64,000 nt of DNA from the NCBI GenBank assembly GCA_910580045.1, contig CAJTXF010000001.1, positions 4,549-68,548 on the forward strand, given 5' to 3'. The translations under genes and the position numbers were made by a program. Source of the stretch: an uncultured Eubacteriales bacterium (lineage in GTDB: Bacteria; Bacillota; Clostridia; Oscillospirales; Acutalibacteraceae). Positions 6,176-14,743 of the stretch are shown piece by piece. Position 1 is the stretch's first letter; every line of letters starts with the position of its first letter. Below the pieces are notes generated by a model. That model saw nothing but the letters and a program-made list of their open reading frames with translations, searched no databases and was not told the origin of the DNA.

Positions 6176-8770
6176 ATGAAACTTTTAGTCCTAGACGGCA
6201 ACAGTATCCTCAACCGGGCCTTTTACGGCATTAAGCTCCTCTCTACCAAGTCCGGCGATTTTACCAACGGCATTTATGGTTTCCTTACCATGCTGAAAAA
6301 AATTCAGGACGAGACCCAGCCCCAGGCTGTGGCCATTGCCTTTGACCGCCGGGCCCCTACCTTCCGGCACAAGATGTATGCTGGCTATAAGTCCAACCGC
6401 AAGGGTATGCCCGAGGAACTGGCCCAGCAGCTGCCTGTTCTGCAGGAGCTGCTCACCAGCCTTGGGTACAGGCTGGTCTCCTGCGAGGGCTGGGAGGCGG
6501 ACGACATTCTGGGCACCCTCTCTGCCGCCTGTGAGCGGGACGGCCACACCTGCCTGATTGCCACCGGCGACCGGGACAGCCTGCAGCTGGTCTCCCCTGC
6601 CACCACTGTCCGGCTGGCCACCACCAAGTTCGGCCAGCCCCAGGTCACCCTGTACGATGAGGCGAAAATCCGGGAGGACTACGGCATCTCGCCCCCCCAG
6701 ATGATTGATTTGAAGGCCATCCAGGGGGACACCTCGGACTGCATCCCAGGAGTGGCGGGCATTGGGCCCAAAGGCGCCGGGGAGCTGGTGCGGCAGTTCG
6801 GCTCTCTGGAAAACATCTACGCCAATTTGGAGGACCCGGCCATCAAGCCCGCCGCCCGGAAAAAGCTGGAGGCATCCCGGGACAACGCCTTTTTAAGCTA
6901 CGAGCTGGGCACCATCCGCCGGGACGCGCCCATTGAGACAGACGTGAACGCCTACCTTCTCACGGAGGGGGAGCCCCAGAAGGCCGGGGCCCTGATGGTG
7001 CGCTTGGAGCTGTTCAGCCTGATTGAAAAGTTCGGCCTGACCGCTGTGCCTGTCACAGCAGAGAAAGCCCCCGCCGCGGGCCGTCCGGAGCTGGTGGAGC
7101 TGCCGGACGGGGCGTCCATGCTCCCCCGTTTGGAGGACGCGGGAGAGGCTTTCTTCTACTGTAATTGGGACAAGGAGGCGGGCTTGGAGGCCCTGATCTT
7201 TGCCCACAAGGACCAGCTTTGGCGGGTGAAGCCGGACGAGGCTTTCCTCCGGGCTTTCCTGACCAATGAGCGTATCCCAAAGTTTACCCACGACAGCAAG
7301 CCCCTCCACGCCCTGGCTCTCCGCTTGGGGTGCGGGCTGGCCGGCCTGCGCATGGACACTGCCCTGGCCGCCTATCTGCTGGACCCATCTGCCACTGGGT
7401 ATGACGTGCCCCGGCTGGCCGCGGAGTACTCAGTGGCCCTGCCGGACTTTGAGGAGCCGGAGCTGAACTGTGCCGCTGCCATGCCTGAGCTGTGCGGGGC
7501 CCTGTCCCGGGCCATAGACAAAAACGGCCAGCGGGAGCTGCTGGACACCATTGAGCTGCCCCTGTGCGGGGTCCTGGCCCAGATGGAGCATGTGGGCTTC
7601 TATGTGGACAGGCAGAGCATTGAGGAATATGGCAAACAGCTGGAAGAACAGGTGGAGCAGCTGCGGGATTCCATCATCAGCCAGGTGGGCAGGGAGTTCA
7701 ACATCAACTCTCCCAAGCAGCTGGGCGAGGTGCTGTTCGACAAGGAAAAGGGCCTGGGCCTGCCCCACGGCAAGAAGACCAAGACCGGCTGGTCCACCAA
7801 TGTGGACGTGCTGGAGGATTTGCGGGCCGAGGCCCCGGTGGTGGACGATATCCTCAAATACCGCACTGTGGCCAAGCTGAAGTCCACCTACTGCGACGGG
7901 CTGTTAAAGGTTATCGGCCCGGACGGGCGCATCCACTCCAACTTCAACCAGACCGAGACCCGCACAGGCCGGATTTCCAGCACAGAGCCGAACCTGCAGA
8001 ACATCCCTGTGCGCACCCCCATTGGCCGGGAGCTGCGGAAGTTCTTCGCCGCCGAGAGCCCGGACGGAGAGCCCTGGGTGCTGGTGGACGCGGACTACAG
8101 CCAGATTGAGCTGCGGGTGCTGGCCCATGTGGCCAATGACGCTGCCATGCGGGAGGACTTTTTGGAGGGGCACGACATCCACGCCTCCACTGCCGCCAGG
8201 GTCTTCGGCCTGCCCCAAGAGCTGGTCACCCCTGCCCTGCGCAGCCGGGCCAAGGCGGTGAACTTTGGCATTGTGTACGGCATTGGGGCCTTCTCCCTGT
8301 CCAAGGACATTGGCGTCAGCCGCCGGGAGGCAGACGAGTATATTAAGGAATATCTCCGCAACTACGCGGGGGTGGACGCTTATATGCAGAACGTGGCCGC
8401 TGTGGCCAAGGAGCAGGGCTATGTGGAGACCATGTTCGGCCGCAGGCGGTACCTGCCGGAGCTCAAGAGCAGCAGCTTCAACATGCGCTCCTTTGGGGAG
8501 CGGGTGGCCAGGAACATGCCCATCCAGGGCGCGGCGGCGGACATTATCAAAATCGCCATGATACGGGTCAGCCAGCGCCTGGAGCGGGAGGGCCTGCGGG
8601 CCAGGATGATTCTCCAGGTCCATGACGAGCTGATTGTGGAATGCCCGGAGGCAGAGCGGGAGCAGGTAGAAGCCCTGCTCACCCAGGAGATGGAGCAGGC
8701 GGCCAGCCTGTCCGTGCCCATGGTGGCCGAGGCGGGCGCGGGCCGCACCTGGTATGAGGCCAAAGGCTAA
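6176..8770 (+). CDS. polA: DNA polymerase I, probably without proofreading
   Basis: The protein of 864 residues fills gaps and removes primers. The N-terminal 5'-3' exonuclease (about 1-290) starts with LLVLDGNSILNRAF and carries GWEADDILG and the H3TH part near GIGPKGA. The middle region (about 300-450) has the 3'-5' exonuclease fold position, but the metal-binding DxE is replaced by YCNWDKEAG. Only HDSK remains of ExoII, so proofreading is probably lost, as in Bacillus and Thermus enzymes. The polymerase domain has motif A DADYSQIELRVLAH, motif B RSRAKAVNFGIVYG and motif C ILQVHDELIVE. The start follows ACGGAGG. Confidence 0.96.
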   Translation: MKLLVLDGNSILNRAFYGIKLLSTKSGDFTNGIYGFLTMLKKIQDETQPQAVAIAFDRRAPTFRHKMYAGYKSNRKGMPEELAQQLPVLQELLTSLGYRLVSCEGWEADDILGTLSAACERDGHTCLIATGDRDSLQLVSPATTVRLATTKFGQPQVTLYDEAKIREDYGISPPQMIDLKAIQGDTSDCIPGVAGIGPKGAGELVRQFGSLENIYANLEDPAIKPAARKKLEASRDNAFLSYELGTIRRDAPIETDVNAYLLTEGEPQKAGALMVRLELFSLIEKFGLTAVPVTAEKAPAAGRPELVELPDGASMLPRLEDAGEAFFYCNWDKEAGLEALIFAHKDQLWRVKPDEAFLRAFLTNERIPKFTHDSKPLHALALRLGCGLAGLRMDTALAAYLLDPSATGYDVPRLAAEYSVALPDFEEPELNCAAAMPELCGALSRAIDKNGQRELLDTIELPLCGVLAQMEHVGFYVDRQSIEEYGKQLEEQVEQLRDSIISQVGREFNINSPKQLGEVLFDKEKGLGLPHGKKTKTGWSTNVDVLEDLRAEAPVVDDILKYRTVAKLKSTYCDGLLKVIGPDGRIHSNFNQTETRTGRISSTEPNLQNIPVRTPIGRELRKFFAAESPDGEPWVLVDADYSQIELRVLAHVANDAAMREDFLEGHDIHASTAARVFGLPQELVTPALRSRAKAVNFGIVYGIGAFSLSKDIGVSRREADEYIKEYLRNYAGVDAYMQNVAAVAKEQGYVETMFGRRRYLPELKSSSFNMRSFGERVARNMPIQGAAADIIKIAMIRVSQRLEREGLRARMILQVHDELIVECPEAEREQVEALLTQEMEQAASLSVPMVAEAGAGRTWYEAKG

Positions 8771-8771
8771 C

Positions 8772-8814
8772 AGCCTGTTTCGCAATCTGTGTACGCCCAG
8801 ATACGAAACAGGCT
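8772..8814. repeat. Hairpin between polA and the G1PDH-like gene
   Basis: AGCCTGTTTCG (8772-8782) pairs with CGAAACAGGCT (8804-8814), and ATCTG/CAGAT pairs inside. There is no T-run, so it may be a processing or partial termination structure just ahead of the GAGAGGAGG ribosome binding site of the next gene. Confidence 0.5.
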
Positions 8815-8833
8815 CTGAGAGGAGGAATTCCCT

Positions 8834-9868
8834 ATGGATAACACCGAGATACTCAAGATTGGCCCAGGGTACCTGCGTCAGGTGGAGGAGACCCTCTGGG
8901 ACAGGCGGATCTCCGGCAAGCTGCTGTATGTGTCAGACCCCATGGTGGACAAGCTCTACGGCCAGATTGTCCGGCCCCAGCTCACCTCTGTGGGCCGGGT
9001 GAAAGAGGAGGTTGTGGACAGCAACACCATTGCCTATGCCATGTCCGTGGCAGAGCGGGTGATTGCCACAGACATTGACTGCATTGTGGGCATGGGCGGG
9101 GGCCGGGTGCTGGACGTGTGCAAGTACGCCTCCTATATCTCCAAGCGGCCCCTGCTGTCCATTGCCACCACCATGGCCAATGACGGCATTGCCTCCCCCA
9201 TCGCGGTGCTGATGCGCAAGGACAAAAAGCCCAAGAGCCTGGGCTGCGCCATGCCCTCCATGCTGATTGTGGACACAGAGGTCATCCGCCAGGGGCCCAG
9301 CCAGCTGATTAAGGCCGGGATTGGGGACACCATCTCCAACTATACGGCCCTGCTGGACTGGGAGCTGGCTGTGTCCAGAAAGCGGGAGGAGATGAACGGC
9401 TACGCCTATCTCATGTCCAAAACCTCTTTGGACGCGCTGATGAAGACCCAGTATTCGGAGATTGAGCCAGGCTTTTTGGAGGTGCTGGCAAACTCTTTGG
9501 TGCTGTCAGGGATTGCCATGCAGTTCGCGGGCACCAGCCGCCCGGTCAGCGGCTCAGAGCATCTGTTCAGCCACGCCCTGGACTATTTCAGCGATGTGAA
9601 GAACCTGCACGGCATACAGGTTGCCCTGGGGGCCGTGGCGGTGCTTATGCTCATTGGCCGGGACTATGGCCCGGTCTTGGAATACCTGCGGCGGTTCGGG
9701 GTGGACATCAACCCCCAGCGGCTGAGCATCGACCAGGAGACCTTTGTCTACTGTATGCAGCACGCCACAGAGATGCGCCAGAACCGGTATACCTATCTGC
9801 ACGAGACCAACCTGAGCAGGGAGCGGGTGCGGGAGGTCTATCGGGAGCTGAACAGAGAGACCGCTTGA
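8834..9868 (+). CDS. Glycerol-1-phosphate dehydrogenase-like (AraM/EgsA family)
   Basis: This is an NAD(P)-dependent metal enzyme of the iron-containing alcohol dehydrogenase superfamily, 344 residues. GMGGGRVLDVCKYAS (near residue 80) is the nucleotide-binding glycine stretch, and TTMANDGIASP matches the G1PDH family. The metal ligands are probably the Asp of IGDTISNYTA, the first His of GSEHLFSHALD, and the His of NLHGIQV. Relatives reduce dihydroxyacetone phosphate to sn-glycerol 1-phosphate. The next coding gene is a TagD-like cytidylyltransferase, which suggests an activated glycerophosphate product. Activity towards G1P is inferred from family only. Confidence 0.8.
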   Translation: MDNTEILKIGPGYLRQVEETLWDRRISGKLLYVSDPMVDKLYGQIVRPQLTSVGRVKEEVVDSNTIAYAMSVAERVIATDIDCIVGMGGGRVLDVCKYASYISKRPLLSIATTMANDGIASPIAVLMRKDKKPKSLGCAMPSMLIVDTEVIRQGPSQLIKAGIGDTISNYTALLDWELAVSRKREEMNGYAYLMSKTSLDALMKTQYSEIEPGFLEVLANSLVLSGIAMQFAGTSRPVSGSEHLFSHALDYFSDVKNLHGIQVALGAVAVLMLIGRDYGPVLEYLRRFGVDINPQRLSIDQETFVYCMQHATEMRQNRYTYLHETNLSRERVREVYRELNRETA

Positions 9869-9874
9869 TTTTCA

Positions 9875-9990
9875 TATAGTTAACGCACTTGAAAACCGGT
9901 AAATACCGATTTTCAAGCAAGGCGGCGTGGGCGCGCCCGTGCCGCCAGGTTCAAAAGAGGCCTTACCTCTTTTGAACCGCGTTAACTATA
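9875..9990. repeat. Cloverleaf palindromic element (three hairpins in a 12-bp stem)
   Basis: TATAGTTAACGC (9875-9886) and GCGTTAACTATA (9979-9990) are exact complements that enclose three hairpins: 9888-9917 (CTTGAAAA...TTTTCAAG), 9921-9946 (GGCGGC...GCCGCC) and 9948-9978 (perfect 13-bp stem GGTTCAAAAGAGG / CCTCTTTTGAACC). The outer ends begin and end in TATA, compatible with a TA target duplication of a small mobile element. It fills almost all of the gap between the dehydrogenase and the cytidylyltransferase genes. Confidence 0.8.
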
Positions 9991-10021
9991 GCGGCCCCGC
10001 CGGGAGAGAAAGGATGAGAGG

Positions 10022-10435
10022 ATGAAACGCGTAATCACCTATGGTACCTTTGATTTGATTCATTACGGGCATATCAACCTGCTGAAACGGGCCAAGGAGC
10101 TGGGAGATTATTTGATTGTGGCCCTGTCCACAGATGAATTCAACTGGAACGAGAAGAGGAAAAAGTGCTATTTCACCTACGAGGAGCGGATGCGCCTGCT
10201 GGAAGCCATCCGTTACGTGGATTTGGTCATCCCTGAGGAAAACTGGGAGCAGAAGGCGAGCGATGTGCGGCTGTATCAGGTGGACACCTTTGTTATGGGG
10301 GACGACTGGCAGGGGAAATTCGACTTTTTGAAGGAGTACTGCCAGGTGGTCTACCTGCCCCGCACGCCGGAAATCTCCACCACCCAGATTAAGACGGATT
10401 TTGGCTATCTGAAATCAGAGGACAGCAGAAAATAA
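10022..10435 (+). CDS. tagD: Glycerol-3-phosphate cytidylyltransferase (TagD/TarD type)
   Basis: This enzyme transfers CMP from CTP to glycerol phosphate to make CDP-glycerol, a precursor of teichoic-acid-like polymers. It is 137 residues, close to the usual size. Cytidylyltransferase motifs are GTFDLIHYGHINLL (HxGH, near residue 8-21), YEERMRLLEAI, and the ISTTQIK nucleotide motif (near residue 121). The ATG follows AAAGGATGAGAGG. No CDP-glycerol glycerophosphotransferase is nearby. Given the neighbouring G1PDH-like gene, the acceptor stereochemistry is an open question. Confidence 0.88.
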   Translation: MKRVITYGTFDLIHYGHINLLKRAKELGDYLIVALSTDEFNWNEKRKKCYFTYEERMRLLEAIRYVDLVIPEENWEQKASDVRLYQVDTFVMGDDWQGKFDFLKEYCQVVYLPRTPEISTTQIKTDFGYLKSEDSRK

Positions 10436-10511
10436 GCAGGGCGCCCATTTGCCAAAGAGCTGAAAATGCTGGGATTTGGGCAGTCCCCAAATAAACGGGA
10501 GGAAAAAGAGA

Positions 10512-11789
10512 ATGGAAGTATCAGGCAAAAGAGCAATGGAGCTGCTGGAAAAAATCGGGTTTACCCGGGTGGCGGGCTCCCAGGAGGAGCTGCAGGCCGC
10601 GGAAATCCTGAAGGCTGAATGTGAGAGCATCGGCGTGCCTGCCGCGATTGAGAGTTTTCAGATTGACGACGCGGACATTGAGACAGCCACGCTGGAAATT
10701 CTGGAGCCCTACCGTCAGGAGTACCCGGTGACTGGTTATAAGTGCGCCAAGAATACCTATCAGGGGGGCCTGGAGGCTGAGTTCCTCTATGTGGAATCCG
10801 GCAATGACGTGGACTTGAGCAATGCTGCCGGGAAAATCGTGCTGGTCAACGGGTTCCTGCGCCTGCCCCTGTTCCGCAAGCTGCTGAAGGCTGAGGTGGC
10901 GGGCATTGTCACCATGGAGGGGGATTTGCGGGACGACCGGGATGGCACGGATTTGTCCACCCGGAAGCTGCGCAGGACCCTGCGGGCTTTTGGCAATGTG
11001 CCCATGGTGCATACCCGGGTGCTGGACGCGTTCGACATGGTGAAGCGCGGAGCCCGCAAGGCCCGGCTGGTGCTGAAAAACGAGGCAGTGGAGCGCACCT
11101 CTCACAATGTGGTTGCTTCTATTGAGGGCACTGAAAAGCCGGAGGAGATTATCTCCTTTGGGGCCCACTATGACTCAGTAGACTTTTCCAAGGGCGTGTA
11201 TGACAATGGCGCTGGCTCGGTCATCAACATGGAGGTGCTGCGCTGGTTTCAGGAGAACCCGCCCAAGCGCACAGTGAAGTTTATGTGGTACGGCAGCGAG
11301 GAGATTGGACTGGAGGGCAGCTGGGCCTACGTGAAGGCCCACAAGGACGAGCTGCGGGACCATCTGCTCATGATTAACACGGATGTGGGCGGCCCGGTGC
11401 TGGGCCGGGAGGGCATTGCTGTCACCGGTGAAGAGAGCCTGGTACACTATCTCCAGTACGCCACCCAGGTGCGGGGCCTGTCCGCAGAGGTGAAGCAGGG
11501 AATCTATTCCAGCGACTCCATCCCCTTCGCGGACAGCGGTATTCCGGCGGTGAACTTCACCCGGTTCGGGGCGCAGGGAGCCGCGTACATCCACGACCGG
11601 TTTGACACCCTGGCGTTCCTGTCCCCAGAGGCGCTGGAAAAGACAGCCCGGAATGTGCTGGCCTTTGCCCAGGATATGGTGAATGCCACAGCCTTCCCGG
11701 TGAAGCGGGAAATCCCCCAGAACATGGCGGAGGAAGTGGAGAAGTACCTGTACAAAAAAGAGCTGGCCGAGGCGGAAGAGAGCAAGTAA
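10512..11789 (+). CDS. M28-family zinc aminopeptidase with PA-like insert
   Basis: This is a metallopeptidase of 425 residues. A protease-associated-like region (about 95-190) precedes the M28 catalytic domain. Two-zinc ligands are visible: GAHYDSVDF (His), VYDNGAGS (bridging Asp), GSEEIGLEGS (catalytic Glu pair), INTDVGG (Asp) and YIHDRFDTL (His). No signal peptide is present, so it is probably cytoplasmic, and the preferred substrate is unknown. The ATG at 10512 is chosen because GGGAGG lies ten bases upstream; an earlier in-frame TTG has no such site. A strong terminator follows. Confidence 0.88.
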   Translation: MEVSGKRAMELLEKIGFTRVAGSQEELQAAEILKAECESIGVPAAIESFQIDDADIETATLEILEPYRQEYPVTGYKCAKNTYQGGLEAEFLYVESGNDVDLSNAAGKIVLVNGFLRLPLFRKLLKAEVAGIVTMEGDLRDDRDGTDLSTRKLRRTLRAFGNVPMVHTRVLDAFDMVKRGARKARLVLKNEAVERTSHNVVASIEGTEKPEEIISFGAHYDSVDFSKGVYDNGAGSVINMEVLRWFQENPPKRTVKFMWYGSEEIGLEGSWAYVKAHKDELRDHLLMINTDVGGPVLGREGIAVTGEESLVHYLQYATQVRGLSAEVKQGIYSSDSIPFADSGIPAVNFTRFGAQGAAYIHDRFDTLAFLSPEALEKTARNVLAFAQDMVNATAFPVKREIPQNMAEEVEKYLYKKELAEAEESK

Positions 11790-11797
11790 GCCAGCAT

Positions 11798-11836
11798 ACA
11801 AAGAGCCCAGAGCAATTGCTCTGGGCTCTTTGTTGA
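11798..11836 (+). terminator. Intrinsic terminator after the M28 peptidase
   Basis: Arms 11798-11813 and 11818-11833 form a 16-bp perfect stem (ACAAAGAGCCCAGAGC) with loop AATT; the stem ends in a T-rich arm. It also reads as a terminator on the minus strand for the convergent esterase gene. Confidence 0.85.
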
Positions 11837-11890
11837 AAGGAGGGTACATATGAAAAACGACTTGTAGGCAAAATCAACAGGCTGTCAAAG

Positions 11891-13141
11891 TCAATCCTTT
11901 TTCTGCTGTGCCAGCCACTCCAGCAGAGTGACCTCCTGGCCGTTCCACACCACGGGACTGCCGTCAAGGTCCACCCGGCAGTCATCGTTGAGCATGGGAA
12001 TCCAGGTGAAGTGGCCCATATACTCAAAGGGCTTGCCGCTCTCGTCCACAAACCCCTCGTGAATGTCCTCCACCTTGTCCCAGAAGGTGAAGTGGACATT
12101 CTGTGCCCCGGCCTCTTTCAGCCGCCGGTAGGTGGGCTCCACAGTCTCTGCCGGGGCCACCACTGGGTCGTTTTTGGCGTGGGTGAACCAGACAGGCTTA
12201 TGGACAATGCCCGCCAGCTCTGCCTCTGTGATGGTCTCGTCATACAGGGCCTCGCACACAGGGAAGGCCGCGGCAAACAGCTCTGGAAAGCTCAGAAGCA
12301 TCCGCATGGTCATAAATCCGCCGTTGCTGTCCCCGCCGATATAGATGCGGTTCCTGTCAATATTCTCGTTCCGGGCAATGAACCGCTCAATGGTGGTTTT
12401 CAAATCCTCTAAGTACATGCTCTTGCCGGAACGGCCATACTCCCCGCTGCCGTCGTTCATCCAGAACGTGGGGGTCTGGGGCGCCAGCACATAGGCCCCG
12501 CCGAACAGCTTCTGCACCTTGGGGGAGGTGAGGGCCACCACCTTGTTGGCTGTATAGGCGATGGAGGGCTCCTGGCCGCCCTCTCCTGCCCCGTGGAGCC
12601 AGATAATCAGGGGCCGGGGGCCGGGCTCCACCTGCTGGGGGATGTAATAGCCGTAGTTCAGAGGGGCTTCCCACTGGTTGAGCCAGCCCTCAGCAGCAGG
12701 CATATCATCCCCCAGGGGAAGGCCATACTCCAGGCCGGCCACCTCGCCCACAGGCTTTACCTGGGTAATCTTATAGTCCGAGAACAGGTAGATATTGTGC
12801 TCCGCTGGGCAGGCAATGCGGGAGGACAGGGGGCACAGGGGGCCGTAGTCCATCTCCAAAGTCACAAAATCTCCCTGGGGCAGCTCCACTCCCTGCCTAT
12901 CTGAGGGGTAGGCCTTTTTCACGGCAACATAGCCCTGGCTGGCCACCTTATTCTCCCTGTCCATCCAGCTCTTGGCCAGCAGGGCCACCCGGCCCTGGCT
13001 GTCCAGGCGGCGCACATATACCGAGAAGCAGGAGGCGTCCACTGCCCCGGCAGGGACGGTCTGGGGGAAGGGCAAAATCAGCTTGGTCACATAGGGGCCA
13101 AAATCCGTGATGTCTGTGTGGGTATAATATCCTCTTTGCAT
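11891..13141 (-). CDS. Alpha/beta-hydrolase esterase or peptidase (PHB-depolymerase-like)
   Basis: The protein is 416 residues with no signal peptide. The N-terminal part (about 1-150) is beta-rich, like the domain that precedes the catalytic core in predicted peptidases of COG4099. The hydrolase core follows, with the oxyanion region LIIWLHGAGEGG, nucleophile GGDSNGG (Ser near residue 265), acid Asp in THAKNDPVV and His in DIHEGFVDE. The ATG at 13141 follows CGGAGG; a longer in-frame extension upstream lacks a site and would cross the promoter. The substrate cannot be assigned. Confidence 0.82.
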   Translation of the reverse strand: MQRGYYTHTDITDFGPYVTKLILPFPQTVPAGAVDASCFSVYVRRLDSQGRVALLAKSWMDRENKVASQGYVAVKKAYPSDRQGVELPQGDFVTLEMDYGPLCPLSSRIACPAEHNIYLFSDYKITQVKPVGEVAGLEYGLPLGDDMPAAEGWLNQWEAPLNYGYYIPQQVEPGPRPLIIWLHGAGEGGQEPSIAYTANKVVALTSPKVQKLFGGAYVLAPQTPTFWMNDGSGEYGRSGKSMYLEDLKTTIERFIARNENIDRNRIYIGGDSNGGFMTMRMLLSFPELFAAAFPVCEALYDETITEAELAGIVHKPVWFTHAKNDPVVAPAETVEPTYRRLKEAGAQNVHFTFWDKVEDIHEGFVDESGKPFEYMGHFTWIPMLNDDCRVDLDGSPVVWNGQEVTLLEWLAQQKKD

Positions 13142-13192
13142 GGCAGAACCTCCGATTTTTTTGGATTTTAAGCCGGCAATTTGTACGATTCC

Positions 13193-13221
13193 ATTATAAG
13201 CTGAACAGATGGATTTGTCAA
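13193..13221 (-). promoter_or_regulatory. Consensus sigma-A promoter for the esterase
   Basis: On the minus strand TTGACA (13216-13221), a 17-base spacer and TATAAT (13193-13198) match both hexamers of the consensus. The start codon lies about 50 bases downstream. Confidence 0.85.
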
Positions 13222-13225
13222 GAAG

Positions 13226-13261
13226 GGCAGGGCATCCTGCGTCTTGGCAGGATGCCCTGCC
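13226..13261. repeat. 15-bp inverted repeat between divergent promoters
   Basis: GGCAGGGCATCCTGC (13226-13240) pairs exactly with 13247-13261. It lies just upstream of the minus-strand -35 and overlaps the approach to the plus-strand promoter, so it could be an operator for both divergent genes. It has no T-run. Confidence 0.5.
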
Positions 13262-13267
13262 GAGCCC

Positions 13268-13297
13268 TTGCGTGAAGTACACATTTTGTGTTATACT
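13268..13297 (+). promoter_or_regulatory. Promoter for the substrate-binding lipoprotein
   Basis: TTGCGT (13268-13273), an 18-base spacer and TATACT (13292-13297) lie about 48 bases upstream of the lipoprotein start codon. Confidence 0.6.
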
Positions 13298-13344
13298 ATA
13301 CTGCTGAGAAAGCAATTTTATCTATCCCACCATAGGAGGTCCCC

Positions 13345-14571
13345 ATGCGCAAACCCATCCGTGCCAGCGCCGCTTTTTTGGCTGCACTGGCCCTTGCCCT
13401 TTCCACCCTGTCTGCCTGCTCACCCCAAAGCCAAGAGCCATCCTCCACGCCCCCCTCCCCTGAGCCCGTCTCCTCGGCTGCCCCCACTCCGGCCTCAACC
13501 CAGGCGCCTGCCTCAGCCATAGAGGAGGAGGGGCCTGCCCTGGCTGGTCTGGCCTGCACCGGCAGCACAGAGCTGGCCTATGCCAAGCAGTTTGCCATCA
13601 GCCACTTTGAGGGGGGGTATGTTCTGCTCACTGTAGAGGACGGCAGCCGCTACCTTACCGTGCCGGAAGGCCTGGAGGCCCCTCAGGGCCTGGATGAAGA
13701 CATTGTGGTGCTGCGCCAGCCCCTGAGCGATGTGTACCTAACCGCCACCGCGGCCATGTGCTTTTTTGAGGCCCTGGGGCATGGGGAGGCTATCCGGTTC
13801 TCCGGCACCCAGGCAAAGGATTGGAGCGTGGAATACGCCCAGCAGGCCATGGCCAGCGGGGAGATGGTATACGCAGGCAAGTACCGGGAGCCGGACTATG
13901 AGCTGCTCACTGCCCAGGGCTGTAAGCTCTCCATCCAGTCCACCATGATTAACCGGGTGCCTGAGGCCAAGGAGAAGCTGTTGGAGCTGGGCATCCCCGT
14001 ACTGGTGGATTACTCCAGCTTTGAGGAGCACCCTCTGGGCCGCAGCGAGTGGGTCAAGTTCTATGGCGCTCTTCTGGGGGAGGAGGAACAGGCCCAGGCC
14101 CTGTTCCAGGAGCAGGAGGCGCTGTTCGCCAAGACAGAGGGCCTGCCCGCTACCGGGCGCACCGCGGCCTATTTCTACTTCACCGCAGAGGGCCAGCCCA
14201 TCACCCGGCCCTCTGGGGACTATATCACCAAAATGATTGAGATGGCCGGGGCGGAGAACCTGCTGGCCCATGTGGAGGGGGAGGGCAAATCCGCCACTGT
14301 GACCATGGAGATGGAGGACTTCTACACCAGCGCCAAAGACGCGGATGTGCTGCTCTATAACGGCGATATGACCGGCCAGCTGGAAAGCCTGGACGAGCTG
14401 CTGGCCCTGAACCCCCTGATGGCGGACTTCAAGGCTGTGCAGGAGGGGAATGTCTGGTGTGCCAAGCGGGAAATGTTCCAGGCCACCCTGGAAATGGGCA
14501 CTGTGGTCTCGGACTTCCACAAGGCCTTCACTGGAGAAGGGGAGCCGGAGCTGCTGTATAAGCTGAGCTAA
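13345..14571 (+). CDS. Substrate-binding lipoprotein of an iron/siderophore-type ABC transporter
   Basis: The product has 408 residues. A lipoprotein signal (Arg/Lys start, hydrophobic stretch 8-24, lipobox LSAC with Cys at 25) is followed by a Pro/Ser/Thr-rich tether to about residue 55. The rest matches the TroA/FepB-like two-lobe fold, including an ALGHGEAIRFSG-like strand, a long connecting helix, and a DYSSFEEHPLG hinge segment. Relatives bind ferric siderophores, haem or cobalamin outside the membrane. No permease or ATPase gene is adjacent, so it is an orphan here. GGAGG precedes the ATG, and a terminator follows at once. Confidence 0.8.
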   Translation: MRKPIRASAAFLAALALALSTLSACSPQSQEPSSTPPSPEPVSSAAPTPASTQAPASAIEEEGPALAGLACTGSTELAYAKQFAISHFEGGYVLLTVEDGSRYLTVPEGLEAPQGLDEDIVVLRQPLSDVYLTATAAMCFFEALGHGEAIRFSGTQAKDWSVEYAQQAMASGEMVYAGKYREPDYELLTAQGCKLSIQSTMINRVPEAKEKLLELGIPVLVDYSSFEEHPLGRSEWVKFYGALLGEEEQAQALFQEQEALFAKTEGLPATGRTAAYFYFTAEGQPITRPSGDYITKMIEMAGAENLLAHVEGEGKSATVTMEMEDFYTSAKDADVLLYNGDMTGQLESLDELLALNPLMADFKAVQEGNVWCAKREMFQATLEMGTVVSDFHKAFTGEGEPELLYKLS

Positions 14572-14576
14572 AGGGG

Positions 14577-14612
14577 AAACTTCCAGGCAGCTGGACTGCC
14601 TGGAAGTTTTTC
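14577..14612 (+). terminator. Intrinsic terminator after the lipoprotein gene
   Basis: AAACTTCCAGGCAG (14577-14590) pairs with CTGCCTGGAAGTTT (14596-14609), followed by a T-run. The stem starts six bases after the stop codon. Confidence 0.9.
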
Positions 14613-14743
14613 CGCTTTCTAAACAGCCTGGCGGCTCGGGGCAGGCGCTTTCGCCCAGAAGCAAGCCAAAGCCGGAGACCGGGGTCCAGGGGGGCTTGCC
14701 CCCTGGCAGGGTTTGGGGCGGAGCCCCAAGGTCTTGCCCTTAG

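Noticed and set aside
11850..11867. Five-codon open frame (MKNDL) right after a strong AAAGGAGG site
   Set aside because: Far too short to call a gene; probably the remnant of a lost gene start. No conserved leader-peptide context is visible.
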